A stretch of DNA of 57,785 bases. It comes from an uncultured Ruminococcus sp. (GTDB lineage Bacteria > Bacillota > Clostridia > Oscillospirales > Acutalibacteraceae). This document shows positions 8,426 to 16,396 of this stretch, one piece after another (positions within the stretch are counted from its first letter, which is position 1; each line of letters opens with the position of its first letter). The notes beneath the pieces are model-generated. The model searched no databases. It was not told where the DNA came from and saw only the letters and a list, made by a program, of their open reading frames with translations. Location: positions 2,879-60,663 of the forward strand of contig CADCHW010000014.1 of NCBI GenBank assembly GCA_902801245.1. The letters are read 5' to 3'. A program made the translations under genes and the position numbers.

Positions 8426-9901
8426 ATGTTTGGCAGGAAGAAGAAGAAAGAGAGTGCAGCACAGACTGCGGAATCTGTTCCGGCATCGCTTTCGGCGGTA
8501 GCCGAGGAGGAAGCCCAAAAGAGGGCACAGCAGGCTAAGGAGATAAGGGAAACCAATAAGCGTCTTAACGATGCACGTGTTACTAAGGATAAGATTGATC
8601 AAATGCTGAATGAGCTTAGATACGATCCCGAGATTGGCAATAAGATGCTGAAACAGGCACGCAAAAATGAGAAAAAGTTAAAGGAATTGAAAGGCAGTCG
8701 TATACAGAAAAAGGATAAGGAAGATTCTTCAAACGAATCGAAAGACAGCGAGCCGGAGAACAACTCCAATTCGGAAGACGGACTTTATAAGCTTGAAGAA
8801 GGTATGTACATCATTGCCGAGGAGATAGAGGAAAATGATGAAAAGAATAATAAGTGTCTGCTTGACGATTATGTAAAAGCAATTGAGGAAATTTCCAATT
8901 TGTTTTACGAGAAAAGTGCGATCGATGCGGTTGATATGGATGCAGATAAGCTTAATGCTGTTCTTGAAGATTACATTCTTCAGCTTCGTGAAGCACTTGA
9001 AGACGGCAGAGCAAAAACAGCCGATGCTTGTTTGACTGTTTTGAAATATGTTATTGAGGTTGGTTATCGTTTTGAAGGAACATCAGATCCCCGCAAACGT
9101 AAAGAGCGTATGTCCGAAAAGATTGATTTTGTTAATGAAACAGGCAGACAGTTGATAAGTACGATAACAGAATATTACAATCAGCTTGCTGATTACGAGA
9201 TTACGCAAGCAAGCTATAACAAGACATATGGCATTTACAAAGAAAAGAATAAAGACAGACTTAATATGCCTGACAATATAAGACAAAAGATTGACCGTCT
9301 TGGATTTAAGCGTGCGATGAAGGAACTTCCTCCGGGAGATGATGCAAGAAAGTATCTGAGAGTTATCTTGGATGTTCGAGGCGAATTGGCAGTTGTGTAT
9401 ATGCGTAAGATGGAATGTGAAAGTATGGCACTTGCGATGTCTACCCTTATGCAGGGGTATAACGAATATATGGACGAATGCCGGAAAGCTTTTGTTCGCA
9501 AGGGTGATATTTTTGATTATGATGCTCATCATAAGAGGATTCAGGAACTCCATAAAAAGAGTATTAATAATATCAATCGTATCAATGATATGGCTGTTGC
9601 AAATCATGCACTTAACGAGAGAACAATGTCGCTCTTGAAAGAAGCTGCCGAAAATCCGGCTCTCGGTGAATCTGTTGCAACTGCTATGCAGGCACTTGAG
9701 TATTACGATGAACTTGAGGAGAACAATGCCGCATTGCAAAGAGAGATAGCAAAGAAGACAGCAGAAAACAAGAGAGCGGCAGCCTTAAAGCAGAAGGCTT
9801 TGGAGGAAGAGATTGAAAAACAACAGGCGATAGAAGATGAGATTCAGCAGGAAACTCAGCAGGAAGTACAGCAAGAGAACGAACAAGAATTATTCAATTA
9901 A
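8426..9901 (+). CDS. Helical protein with basic N-terminus, 491 aa, unrecognised
   Basis: The ATG is preceded by AAAAGGAG. The protein starts MFGRKKKKE, a basic patch that could bind acidic membranes or nucleic acid, then alternates helical regions with one low-complexity acidic/Ser/Asn linker at about residues 95-120. The last 70 residues are coiled coil and Gln/Glu-rich (EIQQETQQEVQQENEQ). There is no Cys motif, no P-loop, no signal peptide and no membrane segment. I do not recognise the family. Its upstream neighbour is a deleted copy of itself, so the gene has been duplicated. The next gene also has a lysine-rich start and the one after encodes a Vps4-type ATPase, so it is a candidate substrate or filament subunit (inference). 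Confidence 0.8.
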   Translation: MFGRKKKKESAAQTAESVPASLSAVAEEEAQKRAQQAKEIRETNKRLNDARVTKDKIDQMLNELRYDPEIGNKMLKQARKNEKKLKELKGSRIQKKDKEDSSNESKDSEPENNSNSEDGLYKLEEGMYIIAEEIEENDEKNNKCLLDDYVKAIEEISNLFYEKSAIDAVDMDADKLNAVLEDYILQLREALEDGRAKTADACLTVLKYVIEVGYRFEGTSDPRKRKERMSEKIDFVNETGRQLISTITEYYNQLADYEITQASYNKTYGIYKEKNKDRLNMPDNIRQKIDRLGFKRAMKELPPGDDARKYLRVILDVRGELAVVYMRKMECESMALAMSTLMQGYNEYMDECRKAFVRKGDIFDYDAHHKRIQELHKKSINNINRINDMAVANHALNERTMSLLKEAAENPALGESVATAMQALEYYDELEENNAALQREIAKKTAENKRAAALKQKALEEEIEKQQAIEDEIQQETQQEVQQENEQELFN

Positions 9902-9956
9902 TCTTTCTTGATGTAATTCCGGTTTGCGGCAGTAGAGTTTAGGAGGAAATAATTTT

Positions 9957-10844
9957 ATGTTGTTTGATGACGAATGGAAAGCAAAGAGGAAAGTTAAGAA
10001 AGAGGAAAAGAAAGTAGTTAAGAGTGAAAAGCTTGCCGAAACCTTGTCCCAAACAAGCGACACACGCTCCGACCTTGTAAAGCGTGGTGAGATAGCACGT
10101 GACAAGGTTGCTACAGAGGAGTGGTATTCCAAGAAACTTGATGAACGTCAGTTTAATCAGGAGGTTCGTGAAGCAAGGCAGAATCTTTTTATTCAGCGTG
10201 ACAAGCTTCTCAAAAGAATGATTAATTTCAACAAGGAGCATAAGTATATCAAAGAAGAAAAAAGTGAAAGCAGCATTAAGAAAAGAGAACTAAAAAGATG
10301 TGAAATAGGTTCAAAGAATGCTGCATATGCACTTGCTGTTGTTGAAGATGCAATAGATCGTTTGGACGATATCAGTTCCGAGCGTGAATGGCATGATATT
10401 ATGCACGATCTTACAAAAGGGTATAAGACGATTAATGCCCTTTCTGTCGGTTCGGATTTGATGACAAGATTGGCTTTTTGGATTCAAAAGGCTAAATTGG
10501 ATATTAACGGTGATATTTCTGTTCATGCTATGGAGCATTATTACGGTAAACCGATTAATGAGCTTCTTGATCAGGCGGAAATCAAAGAGGTTGCCTCTGA
10601 TATGCTTGTTAAGGATGAAGCAATGGATTTGAAGAATTCCGATAAAATTCTGGAAGCAGTCAGATGGGGCGATATCTATAAGGTTCCTGTAAGCGATGTA
10701 AACGACGTTGTTGAAGAATTTAGCGAAAAAGCAGAGAAGAGCGGCAGCAAACCGATTATTGAGAACCCGAGAGAAACATATAGAAAAACTTCGGACGGTG
10801 AATCGGCATTGGATAGTTTTACAAGTATGGATAGAATGGATTAA
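9957..10844 (+). CDS. Helical protein with ESCRT-III/Snf7-like layout, 295 aa
   Basis: The start is fixed by AGGAGGAAATAATTTTATG. The layout follows ESCRT-III proteins: a lysine-rich N-terminal helix (residues 8-30), a long helical hairpin (about 55-150), then acidic segments and a flexible acidic tail. Along the hairpin, LKRCEIGSKNAAYALAVVE and LTKGYKTINAL recall the Snf7 pattern of a basic second helix followed by a GxKAL-like segment. This is similarity judged by eye, not a demonstrated match, and generic helical proteins could look alike. The gene lies 33 bases before a Vps4-type ATPase with an MIT-like domain, which is the partner an ESCRT-III protein would need. No membrane segment or signal peptide is seen. 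Confidence 0.55.
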   Translation: MLFDDEWKAKRKVKKEEKKVVKSEKLAETLSQTSDTRSDLVKRGEIARDKVATEEWYSKKLDERQFNQEVREARQNLFIQRDKLLKRMINFNKEHKYIKEEKSESSIKKRELKRCEIGSKNAAYALAVVEDAIDRLDDISSEREWHDIMHDLTKGYKTINALSVGSDLMTRLAFWIQKAKLDINGDISVHAMEHYYGKPINELLDQAEIKEVASDMLVKDEAMDLKNSDKILEAVRWGDIYKVPVSDVNDVVEEFSEKAEKSGSKPIIENPRETYRKTSDGESALDSFTSMDRMD

Positions 10845-10876
10845 AACAGATATTGCAAATAGCGAGGAATTTAAAA

Positions 10877-12571
10877 ATGGATAACAGATTATTGGAAAGT
10901 TTGAAGAGAAAAGAGCATGAATGCCGAAATCTTCAAAGACAGGCAGATGAATTTCTTTCCAAAAACAACAGAGAACCCTGCAAAGAGCAGTGCTTGCTGC
11001 TTCAACAGGCTGCGGACCTTGAAGCCGAGATGGCTAATCTTACATTCGGTGCCGAGAAGAATCATCATATCAGAGAAAAGAACCGTCTTGACTATGAGAT
11101 TATGAATATCAGAAGTGAGCTTGACAGAAAAGAGGGCAAGAAGCCTGTTATGAAAACTCCCGATGATAGCAACGACAAAGATAACGCTAAAGATAAAAAG
11201 GGAGATTCCAAGTCAAAGCCTGCGGCTGCCGCAAAATCAAAGGACGATGAAGAGCTTGACCGCACGGCTCGCACTTGGTATAAGGATGCACCGACGCATT
11301 CCTTTGATGATGTTTCCGGTATGGCTGAACTTAAGAAGAAGCTGAAAGGCTGTATTTTTGATTCTCAGGCTGAAAGACTTACGGACTACCTAGGAATACC
11401 GCAGCTTAATTCGTATTTCTTTGTAGGACCTCCGGGCTGCGGTAAAACATTCATCATTGAAGCTTTTGCACATGAGCTTATGGATAAGGATTATAAGTTT
11501 ATGTCTTTGCAGGGTTCGGATATCATCAGCCGTTATGTAGGTGCTGCCGAAAAGAACGTTACACGTTTGTTTGAGGAAGCCGAAAAGAGTGCCCCTTGCA
11601 TTGTGTTTATAGATGAAATCGACAGCTTGTGCAAGAATAGATCACTTCCGAATCTGCCCGAATACGCAGCAAACATTACAACCTCGTTCCTTACAGGTTA
11701 CAACCGTATTCACAGTGCGGATTCCAAGGTTATCTTTATTGCGGCAACCAACTATCCAAATCGTGTTGACAATGCTATGCTTGACCGTGTAGAGGTTGTG
11801 AGAGTTCCTCTGCCGGATAAGGTTGCAAGAGAGGCTGCATTCAGAAAGAGCTTTGAGGAAATAATAACTCTTCACGAAAATTTAACATACGAGATGATGG
11901 CAGAATCTACCAAACGTTACAATTATCGTGACATAGAGCGTCTTACTTCTGCTGTTAAGCGTATGCTTTTCAGAAAAGTTCTTGATTTGTACAAGGATCA
12001 AGATCGGGCAATCGAAGAGCTTCAGAGCGGTAATTATAAGCTTACGGCTGAAGAATTTAAAGACATTCTTTCCAGATTTAAGCCGTCGCCGAAAGAAACT
12101 ATTATCAACGACCTGATAGCATGGGAGAAAGCCGTTAAGTCGGTTGCCGATTACGACGACACAGATTTTTCAACCGTTTACGACACTGAAGCTAATGAAA
12201 AGCCGCAAAAGCCGGAGCAAAAAATCAAGCACGAGATATCGATTGAGAAAGAACCTGAGCCTCCGAAGCCAAAGGAAGTTCCGAAAGACCCGGTTTATGC
12301 TGTTCAGGATGAGTTTGTGCAAGATCCGATTACCGGCGGTGTGGAGATTGTATTCGGTTCGAGTAAGGGTCCGATTTCACACCCGTTCGCAAATATAGGC
12401 GGAGAAACTTTTCAAATAAGATCGGTTGGCGAGAATTATGCGTTTACATATTTTCCGACCCCGGGTCAAACAGAAATTTCGGCATTTATTATTTCCTCCA
12501 CGGGTCTTGTTGGAAAATTGACTGCAAGAATCGTTACACCGATAAGCGATAATAAAGATTTTATTATATAA
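10877..12571 (+). CDS. Vps4/katanin-clade AAA ATPase with MIT-like N-terminus
   Basis: The ATG at 10877 is preferred because GCGAGGA lies 8 bases upstream; a TTG start at 10853 is possible. Residues 1-85 form helices with the heptad and Ala/Leu spacing of an MIT domain, followed by a charged Lys/Ala-rich linker. The AAA core begins at FDDVSGMAELKKKLK, with Walker A GPPGCGKT (184-191), pore loop SRYVG (about 218-222), Walker B CIVFIDEID (241-249) and sensor 1 FIAATNYPN. The second-region-of-homology Arg pair is reduced to LDR. FKPSPKETIINDLIAWEKA resembles the closing helix of Vps4. A Pro-rich linker and a beta-rich domain of about 85 residues follow, not found in Vps4. Such ATPases pull on or disassemble filament proteins. 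Confidence 0.85.
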   Translation: MDNRLLESLKRKEHECRNLQRQADEFLSKNNREPCKEQCLLLQQAADLEAEMANLTFGAEKNHHIREKNRLDYEIMNIRSELDRKEGKKPVMKTPDDSNDKDNAKDKKGDSKSKPAAAAKSKDDEELDRTARTWYKDAPTHSFDDVSGMAELKKKLKGCIFDSQAERLTDYLGIPQLNSYFFVGPPGCGKTFIIEAFAHELMDKDYKFMSLQGSDIISRYVGAAEKNVTRLFEEAEKSAPCIVFIDEIDSLCKNRSLPNLPEYAANITTSFLTGYNRIHSADSKVIFIAATNYPNRVDNAMLDRVEVVRVPLPDKVAREAAFRKSFEEIITLHENLTYEMMAESTKRYNYRDIERLTSAVKRMLFRKVLDLYKDQDRAIEELQSGNYKLTAEEFKDILSRFKPSPKETIINDLIAWEKAVKSVADYDDTDFSTVYDTEANEKPQKPEQKIKHEISIEKEPEPPKPKEVPKDPVYAVQDEFVQDPITGGVEIVFGSSKGPISHPFANIGGETFQIRSVGENYAFTYFPTPGQTEISAFIISSTGLVGKLTARIVTPISDNKDFII

Positions 12572-12583
12572 GGAAAGAGCATT

Positions 12584-14050
12584 ATGGAATCTAATACAAT
12601 GATGACTTTTGAAGAAAAACTTAAAAAAGTTTTTGGAAATATGTTGGTTTATAAGTCGTCAGAAAAAACAAAGTTCTTTTCCGCATTGAGCATTCCCTCT
12701 TTTATGAGGGATTGGCTCGTGATGCGTTTTTCCGACAGTGAGGGTAACATCAACGAAGAAGAGGTACTCAATTACGTCAAACGTACCATTCCGAAAAAGG
12801 ATCAGTGGAACGGCTTTTTGGTTGATATGCTTCACGGTAATAAGTCTGTAAGATTTCTTACCAAAGTGAAAATTGATTTTGATACAAAGAAGAAGCAGGC
12901 ACTTTTTTCACTTCCTGTTTTTGACGTTCCATCACATAAGGGCGATGCCGTTGTGGAATGGGGTGTAATTGAGAAAAACAGAGATTATCTTCTTTCTCCC
13001 ACAGAGGTTTGGGGTATTGTCGAAATACAGTCCGAGCTTGATCCCAACGGAAAAAATTACATTTTTAAGCTTATTAATTTTACTCCGTTTTGTCCTTATA
13101 AGATAGATTTAAAATATTTTGTAAACGCAAGAAACTGTTTTACAACGGAAGAATGGATTGATATTGTAATCAGTGCGATTGACTATTCTCCTACGGGATA
13201 CAAAAGCACAGATGAAAAGCTTGCTGTTATTAAGCGACTTATTCCTTTTGTTGAAAAGCGTGTAAATCTTATCGAACTTGCACCGAAAGAAACGGGAAAA
13301 TCGTATGTTTTTTCACAGCTCAGTCAGTATGGTTGGCTTGTAAGCGGAGGAAGTATTTCACGTGCCAAGATGTTTTATGATATTAACAAGAAAACACAGG
13401 GACTTGTTTCAAGATATGATTATGTCGCATTTGACGAGATTCAAAGTATAAAGTTTACTGATTCTATGGAAATGCAAGGTGCGTTAAAAGGTTATCTTGA
13501 AAGCGGCGAATATCGTGTCGGTGACCATAAGGGGGTCGGAGATGCGGGATTGATTTTGCTTGGAAATATCGGAACGGATTTAATGGATGTTAATGTGAAT
13601 ATGTTTGAGAGATTGCCGGAAATTTTCCATGAATCTGCCTTGATAGACAGATTCCATGGCTTCATCAAAGGCTGGGATATTCCTAAGATGAAAGAAAGTA
13701 TGAAGGCTCACACATGGGCACTTAACACGGAATATTTTGTGGAAATTATGCATGCCCTTCGTGATGAATCCGTATACAGAGCGGTAGTTGATAAATTGCT
13801 TGTGCTTCCTGCCGATTCCGCCACAAGAGATACGGAAGCTATAAAGCGAATTTGCACGGCATTTTTAAAGCTTCTGTTTCCGAATGCTACCGATATCAGC
13901 AAGGTGAATATTGACGAATTTGAAAAGTACTGTTTGAATCCTGCCATTGAGATGCGTGGAGTTATCAAAACTCAGCTTGGTGTGATTGACCCGGGTGAAT
14001 TCGGTGGTAAGAAAGTTCCTGCAATAACGGTAAATAGTGAATTATTTTAG
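12584..14050 (+). CDS. BrxL-like AAA+ ATPase lacking the Lon-type protease domain
   Basis: The protein has the conserved core of BrxL/Lon-related proteins (the AAA core of the BREX phage-defence protein BrxL): a Walker A variant ELAPKETGKS (231-240), YVFSQLS, WLVSGGSISRAKMFYD, Walker B YVAFDEI (about 280-286), sensor 1 LILLGN (about 323-328) and ALIDRFHGFIKGWDIPKM (about 352-369). BrxL is about 680 residues and has a C-terminal Lon-like domain; this protein is 488 residues and ends soon after the AAA lid, so it is the ATPase part alone. The N-terminal 200 residues fit the BrxL N-terminal region. No other BREX gene (pglX, pglZ, brxC) is in the window. It is the fourth or fifth ATPase-like gene in the cluster and follows the Vps4-type gene by 12 bases. 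Confidence 0.8.
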   Translation: MESNTMMTFEEKLKKVFGNMLVYKSSEKTKFFSALSIPSFMRDWLVMRFSDSEGNINEEEVLNYVKRTIPKKDQWNGFLVDMLHGNKSVRFLTKVKIDFDTKKKQALFSLPVFDVPSHKGDAVVEWGVIEKNRDYLLSPTEVWGIVEIQSELDPNGKNYIFKLINFTPFCPYKIDLKYFVNARNCFTTEEWIDIVISAIDYSPTGYKSTDEKLAVIKRLIPFVEKRVNLIELAPKETGKSYVFSQLSQYGWLVSGGSISRAKMFYDINKKTQGLVSRYDYVAFDEIQSIKFTDSMEMQGALKGYLESGEYRVGDHKGVGDAGLILLGNIGTDLMDVNVNMFERLPEIFHESALIDRFHGFIKGWDIPKMKESMKAHTWALNTEYFVEIMHALRDESVYRAVVDKLLVLPADSATRDTEAIKRICTAFLKLLFPNATDISKVNIDEFEKYCLNPAIEMRGVIKTQLGVIDPGEFGGKKVPAITVNSELF

Positions 14051-14075
14051 GGCAATATGTAAAGGAGACTAAGAA

Positions 14076-15350
14076 ATGAAAGACAGCAGTACCTTTAGTC
14101 TTGAAAAATATCGTTTGCTTCATAATAATATAATTTATTGCAATAATAATATACTACCGGAGAACTTTATCGGATATGACCGTGTAGAAAGCTTTTTTGG
14201 CAGCTTAATTCCCGATATTGAATTTTCTGATGATGAAAATATTGAGTATATCAGTGAATTCAAGGAAATGTACCCCGGAATTTATCCTACAAATAATTTT
14301 GTTACAAGTTCGGCAGTTATGTTTTCGGGAGAATCCGGCTGCGGTAAGCATACAGCTAATAAAGTTCTTACAACTGTAACATTTAAACGCCTTGAAAAAA
14401 TTGTCGGTAAAAATGAGGTAGATAATTACTTTGAATATTATTCGTTAAATCTGGCAAGCTTTACAGACGGAAGCTCAAAAAAAGATGTATGCGAACGTAT
14501 TGAACTTATTTTGAATACAATCATACAAAAGGCTTCAAGTCATACAGATGTTATGTTTTACTTTTCGTTGGGCGATGTTACCGAGATTATGAACAGCAAG
14601 AAAACGGCGAAATGTTTTTCCGGAATGGTGAGGAAACTTCTTCTCGATCATAAAACAACTTCAATTATTACTTGCTGCTATAACGGTTCTGCAAGTAAAA
14701 TTAAAGATCAACTGAAACAACCTTTCTATGTTTATGAATTTGAAGCTCCGGATTATGAGATGAGAATGTTTTATTTTGAAGAATTAAGAAAGAAATATTT
14801 TAATATTATATTTGAACCTACCGATGATGAATTTGCAGAAATGACAGAAAATTTTACATTCGCTATGTTAAAAAGGCTAACTGCTTTTATTTTGACAGAG
14901 GTTAAATATAAATGTATTAAAGATGATATTAATTTTGAAATGTTCTTTGGAGCAGACGAACTTTCGGAAGATGATGAAAAAATTACTGTAACAACTCGTG
15001 CTATCGGCAGATATGTAGTTAATATGAAGAAAACAAAATATGTTTCTCCGATAAAGCAGCAAATGCCGATATATGCTCCATCACAGATGGTTATTTCGCA
15101 GCAGCAGGATTTTTCACAGCAGAATGAATTTAAGGATAAACTTACCAAAAAAGAAGAAAAAGAGCTTGAATCACAAAATGTTGTTTCCAAGATTGATACA
15201 GTTACCGATTTGCTTGATTTTATTGATTCTATCGCACCAACTTCTTCGTATGTACCCGATGATTATGAGGAGAAGAAAATTAAATTGGAGCAAAAGCTTT
15301 CGGAAAAGAAAAAATTTGAAGACGAAAAAGAGCTTTCAGATTATAATTAG
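14076..15350 (+). CDS. AAA-type ATPase with degenerate Walker B, 424 aa
   Basis: AAAGGAG precedes the ATG. Walker A GESGCGKHT is at 85-93. The expected Walker B strand (about 157-167) reads VMFYFSLGDV without the acidic pair, and sensor 1 (SIITCCYN) has the AAA pattern. YEMRMFYFEELRKKY followed by a helical lid fits the AAA small domain. The last 90 residues are Gln/Lys/Glu-rich and low in complexity, perhaps a binding tail. It probably binds ATP but may hydrolyse it poorly (inference), as a regulatory partner of the Vps4- or BrxL-like proteins would. It is the last gene of the cluster; an inverted-repeat element starts about 25 bases after its stop and no clear terminator is seen. Confidence 0.75.
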   Translation: MKDSSTFSLEKYRLLHNNIIYCNNNILPENFIGYDRVESFFGSLIPDIEFSDDENIEYISEFKEMYPGIYPTNNFVTSSAVMFSGESGCGKHTANKVLTTVTFKRLEKIVGKNEVDNYFEYYSLNLASFTDGSSKKDVCERIELILNTIIQKASSHTDVMFYFSLGDVTEIMNSKKTAKCFSGMVRKLLLDHKTTSIITCCYNGSASKIKDQLKQPFYVYEFEAPDYEMRMFYFEELRKKYFNIIFEPTDDEFAEMTENFTFAMLKRLTAFILTEVKYKCIKDDINFEMFFGADELSEDDEKITVTTRAIGRYVVNMKKTKYVSPIKQQMPIYAPSQMVISQQQDFSQQNEFKDKLTKKEEKELESQNVVSKIDTVTDLLDFIDSIAPTSSYVPDDYEEKKIKLEQKLSEKKKFEDEKELSDYN

Positions 15351-15375
15351 TAAGAAATTAATCATCAAATTAAAA

Positions 15376-15606
15376 AATTCTATCTGTATGGTTGAAATCA
15401 AATCGTATCGTTACGCTGTTGCCTGTTTTTATTTGTATTGAAAGATGTTATTTTGATATGGCTTTGATTTTTTGTTTATAGTTTGTTTGTTTCGCTGAGG
15501 ATAGTTTATTTTTCTACAATAATTTATTCCGTCAGCGAGTAGGGCTCGGCTTCTTGAGGTGTTCCGTCGCCCGCAAGCTTCGCAACCGTACAGCTACAAA
15601 AATTTC
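15376..15606 (+). mobile_element. Inverted-repeat (MITE-like) element, copy C, complete
   Basis: Left end CTGTATGGTTG at 15384-15394, right end CAACCGTACAG at 15583-15593, with A/T-rich outer flanks. It has the same orientation as copy A at the other end of the cluster. The CGCTGA/TCAGCG pair (around 15494-15538) is present; the AAGGGC hairpin is replaced by an AGGGCTCGGC variant and the AAGCTT pair is shortened. It separates the AAA/Hsp70 cluster from the HprK-like gene. The rest of 15351-15655 holds a small hairpin, ACAGAC/GTCTGT at about 15612-15633. Confidence 0.75.
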
Positions 15607-15655
15607 AAACAACAGACTGCTTCAGCTGTCTGTCGTTTATTGTGTAGGAGAGTCT

Positions 15656-16396
15656 ATGACAGAAATATACAGAATTGCAGAAAAAAATATAGAAATAACC
15701 TCTATTTATTCGGAGGTTCATAATTATTGTAAACAGTACAAAGCCACAGGTACTCCCGATTTTAAGGTTGAAACAACACAAGCCGATATAGATTTTGAAA
15801 GAGAAAAATCCACAAGGGAGAATATCCTTGAGGGCATTGCCGTAGTGAATTATTCCGACAGCTATTTGGAAGAGTTAGCCGTTTACCGAAAAATTGCCTT
15901 GAAAATGCTTGACTATGATACATTCCTTTTTCACGGTTCGGTTGTTTCTGTTGACGGTGAAGCCTACCTTTTTACGGCAAAGAGCGGTACGGGAAAGTCA
16001 ACTCATACAAGATTATGGAGAGAGCTTTTAGGGGATAAAGCCGTTATGGTGAATGATGATAAACCTCTGATAAAAGTAACGAATAACAGCGTTACGGTTT
16101 TCGGTACGCCATACAATGGTAAGCATAGACTTGGAAATAATATTGCTGTTCCGCTTAAAGCTGTTTGTATACTTGAAAGAGCAAAGGAAAACACTATTCA
16201 CAGTGTTACCGGGAAAGAAGCATATCCCATACTTTTGCAGCAGGTTTATCGTCCGAATGACAGTGAAAAACTTTTGAAAACATTGTCCTTAATAGACTTG
16301 ATGATAAAGAACCTGAAATTATATAGGCTTGGCTGCAATATGGATATTTCGGCGGCGGAAGTGGCTTATAACGAAATGATAAAAAATGAAAAATAA
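15656..16396 (+). CDS. HPr kinase-like P-loop protein, 246 aa
   Basis: The ATG at 15656 has TAGGAG six bases upstream. A longer frame begins at 15554 inside the inverted-repeat element and is not credible. The family signature is FLFHGSVVSVDGEAYLF followed by the P-loop AKSGTGKSTHT (about residues 106-116) and VMVNDDKPLI. These proteins share the C-terminal kinase fold of HprK but lack its N-terminal domain. In other bacteria such genes accompany PqqD-like proteins, ABC exporters and modified-peptide clusters, in some of which the kinase phosphorylates the precursor. Here it overlaps an ABC exporter gene by 11 bases, but no PqqD-like or peptide-modifying gene is present, so the substrate is unknown. 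Confidence 0.75.
   Translation: MTEIYRIAEKNIEITSIYSEVHNYCKQYKATGTPDFKVETTQADIDFEREKSTRENILEGIAVVNYSDSYLEELAVYRKIALKMLDYDTFLFHGSVVSVDGEAYLFTAKSGTGKSTHTRLWRELLGDKAVMVNDDKPLIKVTNNSVTVFGTPYNGKHRLGNNIAVPLKAVCILERAKENTIHSVTGKEAYPILLQQVYRPNDSEKLLKTLSLIDLMIKNLKLYRLGCNMDISAAEVAYNEMIKNEK

Noticed and set aside
12584-14050. Complete BREX system
   Set aside because: Only the BrxL-like gene is present; no methyltransferase, PglZ-type phosphatase or BrxC-type ATPase.
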